Shown one piece after another: positions 1-8,062 of a DNA stretch of 64,000 bases. Each line of letters begins with the position of its first letter. Position 1 is the first letter of the stretch. The DNA lies in assembly GCF_003387475.1 (NCBI RefSeq), contig NZ_QUNO01000006.1:434001-498000 (forward strand). The letters run 5' to 3'. The DNA is from Kutzneria buriramensis. Its GTDB lineage: Bacteria > Actinomycetota > Actinomycetes > Mycobacteriales > Pseudonocardiaceae. The translations under genes were made by a program, and so were the position numbers. A model generated the notes under the pieces. The model was given only the letters and a program-made list of their open reading frames with translations, was not told where the DNA came from and did no database searches.

Positions 1-63
1 ACCTCCGACGAGCCGCAGCCCGGCGCCGGTTACACCGAGTTGTCGGACGGGCCGCGCCCCTGA
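1..63 (+). CDS. C-terminal end of a gene cut by the window start
   Basis: The first 20 codons in frame 1 read to a TGA and show the strong G/C third-position bias of the neighbours (residues TSDEPQPGAGYTELSDGPRP). A perfect hairpin follows ten bases later, which supports a gene ending here. The product cannot be identified from this tail. Confidence 0.5.
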   Translation, partial: TSDEPQPGAGYTELSDGPRP

Positions 64-70
64 CGGTCCG

Positions 71-107
71 GCGGCAGCCCCGGACCGCCGCGGTCCGGGG
101 CTGCCGC
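71..107. terminator. Perfect 17-bp hairpin terminator
   Basis: GCGGCAGCCCCGGACCG (71-87) pairs without mismatch with 91-107 across a CCG loop and is followed by CATTT. It lies just after the stop of the first gene and before the 3' end of the opposite-strand methyltransferase, so it can serve both. Confidence 0.8.
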
Positions 108-195
108 ATTTCCGGGATTAGCGGCCGGGGCTCGCCCGTCCGGCCGTGTGCAACGGTTTTCCGAGATTTCCGACACACCGAGTGTGGGTGCGCGA

Positions 196-972
196 CTACG
201 CGTCGACGCGCTCCAGGACGAGCATGTCGGCCGTTTGGATTACCGGCTCCGGCGGCGCGCCTTCGGCTCGTCTTGCGGCGGCCTGCATGGCGGCCATGCC
301 TTCGGCGATCTCCTCTTCCGACATATGCTGCAAGGTGGAAAAGGAGCGGTGTCGGAATCGCTCGAAATAGGCGGGCAGGCTGGCGGCGACCTGCTGGTCG
401 ACGTGGTCGAGGGTGACGTAGCGGAGGCCGGCCTCGGCGAACTGGGCGATGACCTCGTCCAGCCGCGGGAACACCATGTCGTCGACCTGGCGGGCGCGGG
501 GGAAGAAGCGGTACCAGACGTGGTCGTGCATCTGGCCGGAGAAGCCGCTGTGCACGCACAGCCGGGCGCCCGGGCGCAGCACCCGGGCCAGCTCCTTCAC
601 GCCCAGCGTGCGGTGCTCGACATGGTGCAGGACCAGGAACATCACCGCCAGGTCGCAGCTGTTGTCGGGCAGCGGGATCGCCTCGGCGCGGCCGTCGGAG
701 TAGGTGACCCGCGGGTGCGGGTGGGCGGCTGCGGCGACCTCGCGCATCCGTGCGGAGGGCTCCACGCCGTGCACCGGGCCGCCGAAGGTGTCGGCGAGGG
801 CGTCGCTGAACCGGCCGGTGCCCGATCCCAGGTCGAGCACGGTGAGCGGGCGGCGGGTGGGGGCGTTGCGCTCCAGGGCGGCCATCCACGTGGCGACGGT
901 CTCCGGCGGCAGCACTCGTCCGCGTTCGTAGACGGCGTGCAGCCCCTCGTCGTAATCCACGCGATTATGCAT
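196..972 (-). CDS. Class I SAM-dependent methyltransferase
   Basis: A 258-aa protein with the Rossmann methyltransferase motif I VLDLGSGTGRFS at residues 45-56, an acidic motif II region (HGVEPSARM) and motif IV-like DLAVMFLVLHHVEH near residues 108-121. This layout is that of the Methyltransf_11/25 (UbiE-like) families, which methylate small molecules; the substrate cannot be read from the sequence. A TAGGGT -10 box (979-984 on this strand) lies only 6 nt before the ATG, so the mRNA may be leaderless. Two abutting palindromes overlap the promoter. It stands alone, with no pathway partner beside it. Confidence 0.85.
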   Translation of the reverse strand: MHNRVDYDEGLHAVYERGRVLPPETVATWMAALERNAPTRRPLTVLDLGSGTGRFSDALADTFGGPVHGVEPSARMREVAAAAHPHPRVTYSDGRAEAIPLPDNSCDLAVMFLVLHHVEHRTLGVKELARVLRPGARLCVHSGFSGQMHDHVWYRFFPRARQVDDMVFPRLDEVIAQFAEAGLRYVTLDHVDQQVAASLPAYFERFRHRSFSTLQHMSEEEIAEGMAAMQAAARRAEGAPPEPVIQTADMLVLERVDA

Positions 973-976
973 GGAA

Positions 977-1000
977 CAACCCTAGGGTTGCGCATATGCG
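977..1000. promoter_or_regulatory. Two abutting palindromes over the methyltransferase promoter
   Basis: CAACCCTAGGGTTG (977-990) is a perfect 14-bp palindrome, directly followed by the perfect 10-bp palindrome CGCATATGCG (991-1000). The first contains the probable TAGGGT -10 box of the methyltransferase gene, so a bound repressor would block it. The rest of the 290-bp gap up to the next gene shows no ORF or clear signal. Confidence 0.45.
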
Positions 1001-1262
1001 GCCGCACTGCTCCGGACGAGTGATGGACTGTGAATAGGTTGCATACGCTTCACCTTCGTGACCGGACGGCAACAATTGACAGTTCTCCGGTCGCGAAATA
1101 CGCGTCACGATCGGCGCACATGTGCTATCGATGCGTGGTGGGCAATTAGCCCTGCCCTGGCGCGCGGGCCGACCACGGTCGGTCACGCCGGGCCGCCTTT
1201 CCGTGTCCGCCCGGTGATCGGACTGCTCCGAACGGTTCGACTGCGTTCACCTGCCGTGTGAT

Positions 1263-2543
1263 GTGGGGTTTGATTGTGCGGTGATCAGCGGCCAACCCGG
1301 TGGCCCCGGGGCGGAGGAGGGCGGGGACGCGGTTCGCACCCGTGTCGCCGTGGACGCCGCGCTCACGGGCAGTGACGATCCCGGGCGGGCACTGGCCGAG
1401 GTGGTGTCGGCACTGGAGGGTCTGGTCCGCGCCGCGAAGGCCACCGACGCCGTCGAGCTCGCCGAGTACGTCGTGGAGGCGTTGGCCACCGCGCTGGCGC
1501 GGCTGCCGGAACGGGTCACGGTGCTGCGGGCGCTGGCCGATCGGGCACTGGCCGCGCACGTCACGGCCTGCCGGCTGCACCAGGGAGATCCGCTGCGGCT
1601 GGCGCGATGGTTGCTCACATTGCAGGTGGAGCATCCCGAGGGACCGCAGGTTCACCTGACCGACTACGCCGGCACGTTGGGTTCGGCCGGGCTGACGGCG
1701 TATCGGGAGGCGGTGGAGGCGCTGTGCGCGGCGCTTCCCGTGTTGGAGTTCGCGCAGCGGCCGGTGTTCGACCGGCACCGGTGGGCGGTGCTGCGGGTCA
1801 CCGAGGACCTCGCCGAGCACCTGGGCGATGTCGAGCTGCAGGTGACGGCGCTGGCCAAGGACCTGTCCTCGGGCTGGCACTACCTGCGGATCGCCACCCT
1901 GCTGCAAGAGGCCGGCCGGTCCGAGCAGGTGCTGGAGTGGGTCGGGCGCGGGCTGACCGCCAGCGGGTGGCGTGGTGTCGCATCGCGGCTGGTGGACGTC
2001 GCGGTGGACGAGTGCGTGCGGATGGGCTGGTTCGACCGCGCGGTGGCGATGCGGATGCGGATCTTCAGCAACCAGCCCGCAATGGACACCTATCTGCGGC
2101 TGCGCACCGTCGCCGAGCACGCCGGCAGCTGGTCCGAGCAGCGCGACGCCGTGCTGCGGCGGCTGTCCGACGGCGCCTCGGACGTCGCCGTGAACTCCGT
2201 GCTGGTGCGGGTGCTTCTGCACGACGACCAGCCGGAGGCGGCGTGGCAGACCGCCGTGGCGCACGGCTGCACCGACGAGGTGTGGGCGGAGCTGGCGCGT
2301 GTGCGGTCCGCCGACCATCCCGGCGACGCCATCGCCGTGTATCGGGGGTTGGTGGAGCAGGCGTTGGACGACGACTCCCACGCGCACAACGAGGCGTTGG
2401 TGGTGGAATTGCTGGCGCAGCTGCGGACGCTGTTCGCGCGCACCGGGCGGCAGGACGCCTTCAATTCGTACTTGGACGGCGTGAAGGGCCGGCACGTGGC
2501 CGACCGCCAGTTGCTGGACGAGCTGACCAAGCGCGGCCTCTAG
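1263..2543 (+). CDS. Helical-repeat protein related to the C-terminal part of SWIM zinc-finger proteins
   Basis: A 426-aa, almost wholly helical soluble protein. Its C-terminal half (from about residue 290: HDDQPEAAWQTAVAHG, then HPGDAIAVYRGLVEQ and the end LLDELTKRGL) follows the pattern of the C-terminal region of actinobacterial SWIM zinc-finger family proteins. I see no CxCx(n)CxH SWIM motif at the N-terminus, so it is either a form lacking the finger or a relative. The GTG start is the first in frame; GTG at 1281 is an alternative. No function can be assigned. It converges on the YCII gene with a shared terminator between them. Confidence 0.6.
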   Translation: MGFDCAVISGQPGGPGAEEGGDAVRTRVAVDAALTGSDDPGRALAEVVSALEGLVRAAKATDAVELAEYVVEALATALARLPERVTVLRALADRALAAHVTACRLHQGDPLRLARWLLTLQVEHPEGPQVHLTDYAGTLGSAGLTAYREAVEALCAALPVLEFAQRPVFDRHRWAVLRVTEDLAEHLGDVELQVTALAKDLSSGWHYLRIATLLQEAGRSEQVLEWVGRGLTASGWRGVASRLVDVAVDECVRMGWFDRAVAMRMRIFSNQPAMDTYLRLRTVAEHAGSWSEQRDAVLRRLSDGASDVAVNSVLVRVLLHDDQPEAAWQTAVAHGCTDEVWAELARVRSADHPGDAIAVYRGLVEQALDDDSHAHNEALVVELLAQLRTLFARTGRQDAFNSYLDGVKGRHVADRQLLDELTKRGL

Positions 2544-2544
2544 A

Positions 2545-2581
2545 CCTGGTCGGCACCGCCATGACGGCAGTGCCGACCAGG
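2545..2581. terminator. Bidirectional terminator hairpin
   Basis: CCTGGTCGGCAC (2545-2556) pairs perfectly with 2570-2581 (12 bp, 13-nt loop). It sits between two convergent stop codons, one nucleotide after the plus-strand stop and four before the minus-strand stop. Confidence 0.75.
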
Positions 2582-2585
2582 CCGA

Positions 2586-2936
2586 CTACTCGTCGAGCTG
2601 CCGGATCTCGAGCTCGATGGTCCAGGCCGGTCCGTGCAGCGCGAGGAACCGCGTGCTCCACTCCACCGCTTCGTCGTGCGACCGGGTGTCGAGCAGGCAG
2701 TAGCCGCCGACGATCTCCTTGGACTCGGTGAACGGGCCGTCGCGCACGGTCGTCCGACCCTTGGCCAGATAGATGCGCGTGGCCTCCTCGATCGGGCGCA
2801 GTCCGGCCGTCTCCAGCAGGACGCCGGCCTCGGTCATCTCCTCGAGGAGCCGCTCCATGGAGTCGGCCAGCGCCGGATCCGGGCCCGCGGAGGGCGCGGT
2901 GGCGGGGTCGAGGCGGATCAGCATCAGGTGGCGCAC
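2586..2936 (-). CDS. YCII/DGPF-domain protein
   Basis: A 116-aa protein of the YCII-related (PhnB-like, DGPF) superfamily: it begins MRHLMLIR and carries the hallmark VRDGPFTESKEIVGGYCLLD around residues 67-86. Family members are small ferredoxin-like-fold proteins, often encoded next to ECF sigma factors; their biochemistry is poorly known. The GTG start was chosen because GAGAGG lies 8 nt upstream; an ATG four codons later lacks a ribosome site. It follows the DHFR-like gene by 14 nt on the same strand, so the two are probably co-transcribed. Confidence 0.85.
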   Translation of the reverse strand: MRHLMLIRLDPATAPSAGPDPALADSMERLLEEMTEAGVLLETAGLRPIEEATRIYLAKGRTTVRDGPFTESKEIVGGYCLLDTRSHDEAVEWSTRFLALHGPAWTIELEIRQLDE

Positions 2937-2950
2937 GGGCGCATCCTCTC

Positions 2951-3523
2951 CTAGGCGACCCGGTACCGCAGGTACACCGCGCCCGCGTCGAACGACCTGG
3001 TCTCCAGCAGTTCCAGGTCGAGCGCGGACTTGTCGTGGAACAGCGGCGTGCCTGAGCCGATCACCACCGGGTGCACGACGATGCGGAACTCGTCGACCAG
3101 CTTCAGCTCGACGAGGCTGTGCACCAGCTTCGGGCTGGCGTAGACCGCGATGGCGCCGCCCGTCCCGGCCTTGAGCCGGCTGAACTCCTCGGCGAGGCCG
3201 CCGCGGATCAGGCGCGTGTTGTTCCAGTCGGCCGACTCCAGCGTGGTGGAGCAGACGATCTTGTCCACCGCGTTGACCCACTCGGCGTGCGCGCGCTCGT
3301 GCGGCGCGCTCTCCGCGGTGGGCTGGGTGCTCCAGAAGTTGTACATGCCCAGGTAGGTCTGCCGGCCGTAGACCGCGGTGTCGAAGTCGGCCTGGATGTG
3401 GTCCTGGCCGTAGACGCCGAGGTCCTCGCTGTAGGAGCGGAACGTCCACTCGAAGCCCATTCCCTGGCCCGAGGAGGCGTAGCCGTCCACCGTCATGTGC
3501 TCGAAGGCCACCAGTTTCCGCAT
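2951..3523 (-). CDS. Dihydrofolate reductase family (RibD C-terminal domain) protein
   Basis: A 190-aa protein with the typical start MRKLVAFEHMTVDGYASS and the fold markers YGRQTYLGMYNFW, IAVYASPKLVHSLVELKLVDEFRIVVHPVVIGSGTPLF near the C-terminus. This pattern is the RibD_C/DHFR-like superfamily, whose members are NADPH-dependent reductases of unknown substrate. True folate reduction is not expected. The ATG has AGGGGAACGG upstream. It is paired with the YCII gene, an arrangement seen again as a theme in this window (a second DHFR-like gene at 62692). Confidence 0.85.
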   Translation of the reverse strand: MRKLVAFEHMTVDGYASSGQGMGFEWTFRSYSEDLGVYGQDHIQADFDTAVYGRQTYLGMYNFWSTQPTAESAPHERAHAEWVNAVDKIVCSTTLESADWNNTRLIRGGLAEEFSRLKAGTGGAIAVYASPKLVHSLVELKLVDEFRIVVHPVVIGSGTPLFHDKSALDLELLETRSFDAGAVYLRYRVA

Positions 3524-3632
3524 GTGTCCGTTCCCCTGCCGGTGCTGGGGCCGCCGTTCGGCCCCGTCACCTAACCCGTCGGACGCGTCTCGACGGAATC
3601 GACATCGAGAATCGGGAGGTTTTTCGACGGGG

Positions 3633-4154
3633 TCAGTCGCGCCTGCGGGAGCGGAAGGCGGCGACGTGGACGCGGTTGGCGCACCGGGCCGAGCAGAACC
3701 GCTTGGCGCGGTTGGTCGAGGTGTCCAGGAAGAACTTGCCGCAGTCCTCGGCGGCGCAGCGGCCCCAGCGCTCCAGTCCGTAGTGGACGATGCCCTGCGC
3801 GACGCCCCACGCCGCCGCGGCGGCGACCTCGGTGGCCGGCGGCTGGCCGGGGTCGGCGACGTGGACGTGCCAGTTCTCCTTCTCGTCGTGGCCGGAGGAC
3901 AGCTGCGGCCGCAGCGGGTGCGCGGCGAGCAGGGCGTTGGCATCGCGGGTCACGCCCTCGCGGTCGGCGCCCACTGCGTCGGCCAGCACGCGCCGCAGGC
4001 CGTCGGCGACCGCGCGCAGCGCTCGGAGGTCGTTCTCGTCGACACGGTCGGCCCACCACGGCTCCTCGTACAGGGCCTCGCGCAGGCCGTCGACCTCGGT
4101 CAGGTCGGCGTTGGCCAGCCGCAGCGCGACGTCCAGGTAAGCAGCATTGTCCAT
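3633..4154 (-). CDS. CGNR zinc-finger (ABATE domain) putative regulator
   Basis: A 173-aa protein with an N-terminal ABATE-type helical domain and a C-terminal zinc finger: RCAAEDCGKFFLDTS, then KRFCSARCANRVHVAAFR (about residues 132-168). The C-x4-C...C-x3-C-x-N-R layout defines the CGNR family, thought to be transcription factors in actinobacteria. It is divergent from the MATE efflux gene, and its TACGGT -10 overlaps the TAGGCT -10 of that gene, so it may control efflux (inference). An AAGGA ribosome site precedes the ATG. Confidence 0.88.
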   Translation of the reverse strand: MDNAAYLDVALRLANADLTEVDGLREALYEEPWWADRVDENDLRALRAVADGLRRVLADAVGADREGVTRDANALLAAHPLRPQLSSGHDEKENWHVHVADPGQPPATEVAAAAAWGVAQGIVHYGLERWGRCAAEDCGKFFLDTSTNRAKRFCSARCANRVHVAAFRSRRRD

Positions 4155-4165
4155 GAGCGATCCTT

Positions 4166-4175
4166 ACCGTAGGCT
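4166..4175. promoter_or_regulatory. Overlapping divergent -10 boxes, CGNR gene and MATE gene
   Basis: The ten bases ACCGTAGGCT hold TACGGT on the minus strand (4166-4171) and TAGGCT on the plus strand (4170-4175), sharing the TA at 4170-4171. Each points at the gene on its side, so one polymerase-melting site could fire in either direction. Confidence 0.45.
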
Positions 4176-4224
4176 CCGGCGCGTCAGGGGCGAAAGCGTG
4201 ATGGGCACATTACCGGAGGGGCGC

Positions 4225-5544
4225 ATGGTCCAGCAGGTCGAACCGGCGTCACCGCTGCGGCAGCTGATCACGTTGGCGGTGCCGGCGCTGGGCGTGCTGG
4301 CCGCCGAGCCGCTCTACCTGCTCGTGGACACCGCGGTGGTCGGGCACCTGGGCGCGGCGCAGCTGGCCGGACTGTCGGTCGGGGCGATCGTGCTGGCGCA
4401 GGTGGCGCAGCAGATGACGTTCCTGACCTTCGGCACCACCGCTCGCGCGGCCCGGCTGCACGGCGCCGGCCGGCGGGCCGATGCGGTGGCCGAGGGCGTG
4501 CAGTCGACGTGGTTCGCGGCCCTCGCCGGACTCGCGCTCCTCACGGCCGGTCAGCTGCTGGCCGAGCCGGTGGCGAACCTGCTCGCCGGCGACGCGCGGT
4601 CGGCTGCGGCCGCCGTGGGCTGGCTGCGGATCGCGTTGTTCGGGGCGCCGCTGATCCTGATCACGATGGCCGGCAACGGGTGGCTGCGCGGCGTGCAGGA
4701 CATGCGCCGCCCGCTGCGGTTCGTGCTGGCCGGCAATGGCATCTCGGCGGTGCTGTGTCCGCTGTTGGTGCACGGGCTCGGCTGGGGCCTCAACGGCTCG
4801 GCGATCGCCAACGTCGTCGCCCAGCTCATCTCGGCGACCCTGTTCGTACGGGCGTTGCGGGGCGAGGGCGTGTCGCTGCGGCTTGCGCCGTCCCAGCTGT
4901 GGGCGCAGCTCACCTACGGCCGCGACCTGGCGCTGCTCGGGCTGGCGTTCCAAGCGTGCTGGGTGTCGGCGACGGCCGTGGCCGCCCACACCTCGGCCGC
5001 GGCCGTCGGCGCGCACCAGGTCGTGTTCCAACTGTGGATGTTCCTGGCGTTCGTGCTCGATGCCCTCGCCGTCGCCGCGCAGGCCCTGGTCGGCTCCGCG
5101 CTCGGCGGCAACGACCGTGGCCGGGCGCTGCGCGTCGCGTGGCAGGTCACCGGCTGCGGCCTGGTCTTCGGCGCCGCGCTGTCCGCCGTGTTCGCGGCTC
5201 TGTCCGGGGTGCTGCCGCACGTGTTCACCACCGACGCCGCGGTGCTCGCGGAGATGCCCAAGGCGTGGTGGTTCTTCGTGGCGGTGCAGCCCGTCGGTGG
5301 CGTCGTGTTCGTGCTGGACGGCGTGCTGCTCGGCGCCGGCGACGCCAAGTTCCTGCGCACCGGCACGGCGTGCGCCGCGCTGCTGGGCTTCCTGCCGGTG
5401 GTGTGGGCGTCGCTCAGCCTGGGCTGGGGCCTGGTCGGCATCTGGTCCGCGCTGACCGTGTTCCTGCTGATCCGGCTCGGCAACGGCGTGTGGCGGCTGC
5501 GGTCAGGCCGGTGGGCGGTGGTGGGCGCGGTGCGTCAGGGGTAG
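4225..5544 (+). CDS. MATE family efflux transporter (DinF-like)
   Basis: A 439-aa polytopic membrane protein with about 12 hydrophobic segments in two halves. The N-terminus (LITLAVPALGVLAAEPLYLLVDTAVVGHLG) is diagnostic of the MATE/DinF family, Na+- or H+-coupled multidrug antiporters. The ATG at 4225 was chosen because GGAGGGG precedes it by the usual spacing; upstream in-frame ATGs at 4147 and 4201 lie inside or near the divergent promoter. Its tail overlaps the RING-finger gene tail by 10 nt. Substrate is unknown. Confidence 0.9.
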   Translation: MVQQVEPASPLRQLITLAVPALGVLAAEPLYLLVDTAVVGHLGAAQLAGLSVGAIVLAQVAQQMTFLTFGTTARAARLHGAGRRADAVAEGVQSTWFAALAGLALLTAGQLLAEPVANLLAGDARSAAAAVGWLRIALFGAPLILITMAGNGWLRGVQDMRRPLRFVLAGNGISAVLCPLLVHGLGWGLNGSAIANVVAQLISATLFVRALRGEGVSLRLAPSQLWAQLTYGRDLALLGLAFQACWVSATAVAAHTSAAAVGAHQVVFQLWMFLAFVLDALAVAAQALVGSALGGNDRGRALRVAWQVTGCGLVFGAALSAVFAALSGVLPHVFTTDAAVLAEMPKAWWFFVAVQPVGGVVFVLDGVLLGAGDAKFLRTGTACAALLGFLPVVWASLSLGWGLVGIWSALTVFLLIRLGNGVWRLRSGRWAVVGAVRQG

Positions 5545-6167
5545 TAGGTCGTGTGCGCGCAGCTGAGGGACGCGATGTTGTTGCCGGAGTACTCGACCGC
5601 CGCGTCCTGGATGAGCACCCGCGGCGTGGGGAGCCACACGTCGTACCGACCCGCCGGCAGACTGCCGGCGTTTCCGCCCTCCGCGTCGAAGTACAGCCGT
5701 CCATGCACGACCTCGCCCGTGCCCTCCAGGGTCGCTCGTTGCACGACGGAGTTGCTCCAGTCGTGGTTCGGGTTCTGACCGGCCGGGAAGAGCCACACCT
5801 CCGCGTGGTTCGCGGCCGTCATCCAGGTGGCGGCGCTGCTGCTCGAACTCGAGCTCGAACTCGAGGTGGCGGCGTAGTTCCAGTCGTCGCGCAGCTCGTG
5901 GACCGGATGCCCGGTGACCGATGTCGCCGTCGCCGACGCAGCCGCTGCCATGGGCGCGGCGGCCGCCGGAAGAAGGTTCGCCATGTCGGTTGCCCCGATG
6001 GCGCCTCGGCACAGGGGGCAGGTGGGGTTCGTCGCGATCCACGTCGCGATGCAGATCCGGTGGAACGAATGGCTGCACTCGAGCGTGACGGCGGTTCCGT
6101 CCGCGAACTGCGAGGATTCCATGTTGTCCCGGCAGATCGCGCACATCGGGATCTCGGTCGATGACAC
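5535..6167 (-). CDS. RING-H2 finger protein with poly-serine linker
   Basis: A 210-aa protein that opens with a complete RING-H2 finger: C9-x2-C12-x18-C31-x-H33-x2-H36-x2-C39-x10-C50-P-L-C53, including the W43 and Pro51 that contact E2 enzymes in eukaryotic ubiquitin ligases. After an Ala-rich stretch comes a run of ten serines (codons at 5835-5864), then a beta-rich C-terminal region (AEVWLFPAGQNPNHDWSN...LPAGRYDVWLPTP) that faintly recalls SKICH-like/Ig-like folds. There is no signal peptide or membrane segment. The GTG start has AGGAG five nt upstream. RING-H2 fingers are typically eukaryotic; no ubiquitin-like, E1 or E2 gene is visible nearby. Acting as an E3-like adaptor is inference only. 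Confidence 0.85.
   Translation of the reverse strand: MSSTEIPMCAICRDNMESSQFADGTAVTLECSHSFHRICIATWIATNPTCPLCRGAIGATDMANLLPAAAAPMAAAASATATSVTGHPVHELRDDWNYAATSSSSSSSSSSAATWMTAANHAEVWLFPAGQNPNHDWSNSVVQRATLEGTGEVVHGRLYFDAEGGNAGSLPAGRYDVWLPTPRVLIQDAAVEYSGNNIASLSCAHTTYYP
5835..5864 (-). repeat. Ten-serine codon run in the RING-H2 gene
   Basis: Ten consecutive serine codons made of alternating TCG and AGT/AGC, so the DNA is a degenerate TCGAGN hexamer repeat ending in AGC triplets. It encodes a flexible linker between the RING and the C-terminal domain and could vary in length by slippage. Confidence 0.7.
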
Positions 6168-6252
6168 GCGTGCTCCTTGGGCGGCTCAAGGGGTGGGCGT
6201 TCGTCACGGTAGGCAGACCAAGATCGGTCGAGGCAGGCCCGCACAGGCGTCC

Positions 6253-7113
6253 TTAGGGGCATACCAAGGTGAGCACGGCGGCGACCGTTCGGGCGCTTGC
6301 CGGCACCATCGGCAGGCGCACATCCGGCGTGGGGATGCGGCCCTGCGCGTGCAGAACTCCCTTGAGCACGGTCGGGTTGGGCTCGGCGAACAGCGCGGTG
6401 GACAGCCGGTTGAGGGCGTGCCCGAGCGGACGGGCGGTCGCCGCGTCGCCCTTGTGCCAAGCCGACACGAGCTGGGCGAACTGGTCGGTGCACAGGTGTG
6501 CGGACGCGGTGATGCCACCGCGTGCGCCGAGGGCGAGCATCGGCGACAGGTAGGCGTCGTCGCCGGCGAGGACGGCGAAGTTCTCCGGGCAGTCGCCCAA
6601 CAGGGTGATGGCGTCCTCGGTCATGCCGCTGGCGATCTTCGCGCCGACGACGTTGGGCAGCCGGCTCAGGGTGAGCAGCGTGGCGGGGCTCAGCGGCTGC
6701 GCCGTGCGGTGCGGCACGTGGTAGACGAGCAGCGGCACGGGGCTGTCGGCGGCGAGCCGGGCGTAGTGCGCGATGACGCCAGCCTCGCCGGGGCGCACGT
6801 AGTACGGCACGGGTACGAGCGCGGCGTCGGCTCGCGGGTGTGCGGCCAGCGCGGCGGCGCTGGAGGCGGTGTCGCTGCCGCCCGCGCCGACGACCAGGGT
6901 GGCGCCGTGCTCGGCGCAGGCCTGCGCGCACACGTCCAGCACCGTCTGCTTCTCGTCGGCGTCCAGCGCGAAGGGCTCGCCGGTGGTGCCGAGCGCCACG
7001 AGGCCGGACGCGCCCTGCGTGAGCACGTCGTCGGCCAGCGCTGCGAGGGCATCGGCGGCGAGGCTTCCGTCGGCGGCGAACGGCGTGATCAGGGGGACGA
7101 GGATGCCTTCCAT
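6253..7113 (-). CDS. Dihydrodipicolinate synthase (DHDPS/NAL) family aldolase
   Basis: A 286-aa TIM-barrel class I aldolase. Visible motifs are TTGEPF (43-48, substrate carboxylate loop), the catalytic tyrosine in LLVYHVPHRT (Tyr131) and the Schiff-base lysine in VVGAKIAS (Lys159). The family cleaves or joins pyruvate with an aldehyde; members include DapA, N-acetylneuraminate lyase and sugar-acid aldolases. This one stands outside any lysine-biosynthesis cluster and beside a divergent LysR gene, which suggests a catabolic aldolase induced by its substrate (inference). CAGGCT lies 6 nt before the ATG as a possible -10. Confidence 0.85.
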   Translation of the reverse strand: MEGILVPLITPFAADGSLAADALAALADDVLTQGASGLVALGTTGEPFALDADEKQTVLDVCAQACAEHGATLVVGAGGSDTASSAAALAAHPRADAALVPVPYYVRPGEAGVIAHYARLAADSPVPLLVYHVPHRTAQPLSPATLLTLSRLPNVVGAKIASGMTEDAITLLGDCPENFAVLAGDDAYLSPMLALGARGGITASAHLCTDQFAQLVSAWHKGDAATARPLGHALNRLSTALFAEPNPTVLKGVLHAQGRIPTPDVRLPMVPASARTVAAVLTLVCP

Positions 7114-7183
7114 CCGGCCAGCCTGCTGCCACCGATCATGAAGGTCCAGTTCGCTTTTCTACGGCGATACGTAAGCTGTTCTG

Positions 7184-8062
7184 ATGCTCGATGTGCGCCG
7201 GCTGCGGCTGCTGCGGGAACTGGCCCACCGCGGCACCATCGCCGCCGTCGCCGAAGCGGTCGCCTTCACGCCGTCGGCGGTGTCGCAGCAGCTCACCGCG
7301 CTGGAGCGGGAGGCCGGCGTGCCGCTGCTGGTCCGCACCGGCCGCCGCGTGGCGTTGACGCCGGCCGCGCGCAACCTCGTCCGGCACGCCGAGGCCGTGT
7401 TGGCCCAGCTGGAACGCGCCTCCGCCGAGCTGGACGGCGCGCGGCGGGACCTGTCGGGGTCGCTGCGCATCGGCACCTTCCCCAGCGCCGGCCGCGCGAT
7501 GATGCCGGCGGCGCTGGCCGAACTGGGACGGCGGCACCCCGGCCTGGAGCCGATGGTCGTCGAGCTCGACCCGGCGCTGGTGCCGGCCGCCCTGCGCGCC
7601 GGCGACCTGGACGTCGCCCTGGTGCACGAGTACGACTTCGCGCCGGTGCCGCTCGAGCCTGGTATCGCGGTGATACCGCTGTGTCGGGAGGCGATGTACC
7701 TGGCCACCACCGACGCCGCGCGCACCGCCGTCGCCGACTGCCGCGACCAGCCGTGGATCCTGTCGGTGGAGGGCACGCTGTGCCACCGCATGACCCTGCA
7801 CGCCTGCCAGGCCGCCGGCTTCACCCCGCATGTGCGCCATCACATCGACGACTTCGCCACGGTGCTCGCGCTCGTCGCCGCCGGCCAGGGCGTGGCGCTG
7901 ATCCCGCGACTCGGTCTGGTGGACCGCCCCCACGGCGTCACCCTGACCCGGCTGTCCATCGGCCGGCACACCCGCATCGCCCACCGCAGCGGCGCGGAGC
8001 ACCACCCCGCCGTGCGGGCATTCGCCGACGCCCTGCGCGCGGCGGTGCCCGGCGACCTCTAG
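7184..8062 (+). CDS. LysR family transcriptional regulator
   Basis: A 292-aa regulator: N-terminal winged helix (LRLLRELAHRGTIAAVAEAVAFTPSAVSQQL, residues 5-36) and a C-terminal periplasmic-binding-like effector domain from about residue 90. Its divergence from the DHDPS-like aldolase gene with only 70 bp between them is the classic LysR-target layout, so control of that gene is likely (inference). TAAGCT lies 6 nt before the ATG, pointing to a leaderless transcript. Its TAG stop overlaps the amidase stop on the other strand in a CTAG. Confidence 0.92.
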   Translation: MLDVRRLRLLRELAHRGTIAAVAEAVAFTPSAVSQQLTALEREAGVPLLVRTGRRVALTPAARNLVRHAEAVLAQLERASAELDGARRDLSGSLRIGTFPSAGRAMMPAALAELGRRHPGLEPMVVELDPALVPAALRAGDLDVALVHEYDFAPVPLEPGIAVIPLCREAMYLATTDAARTAVADCRDQPWILSVEGTLCHRMTLHACQAAGFTPHVRHHIDDFATVLALVAAGQGVALIPRLGLVDRPHGVTLTRLSIGRHTRIAHRSGAEHHPAVRAFADALRAAVPGDL

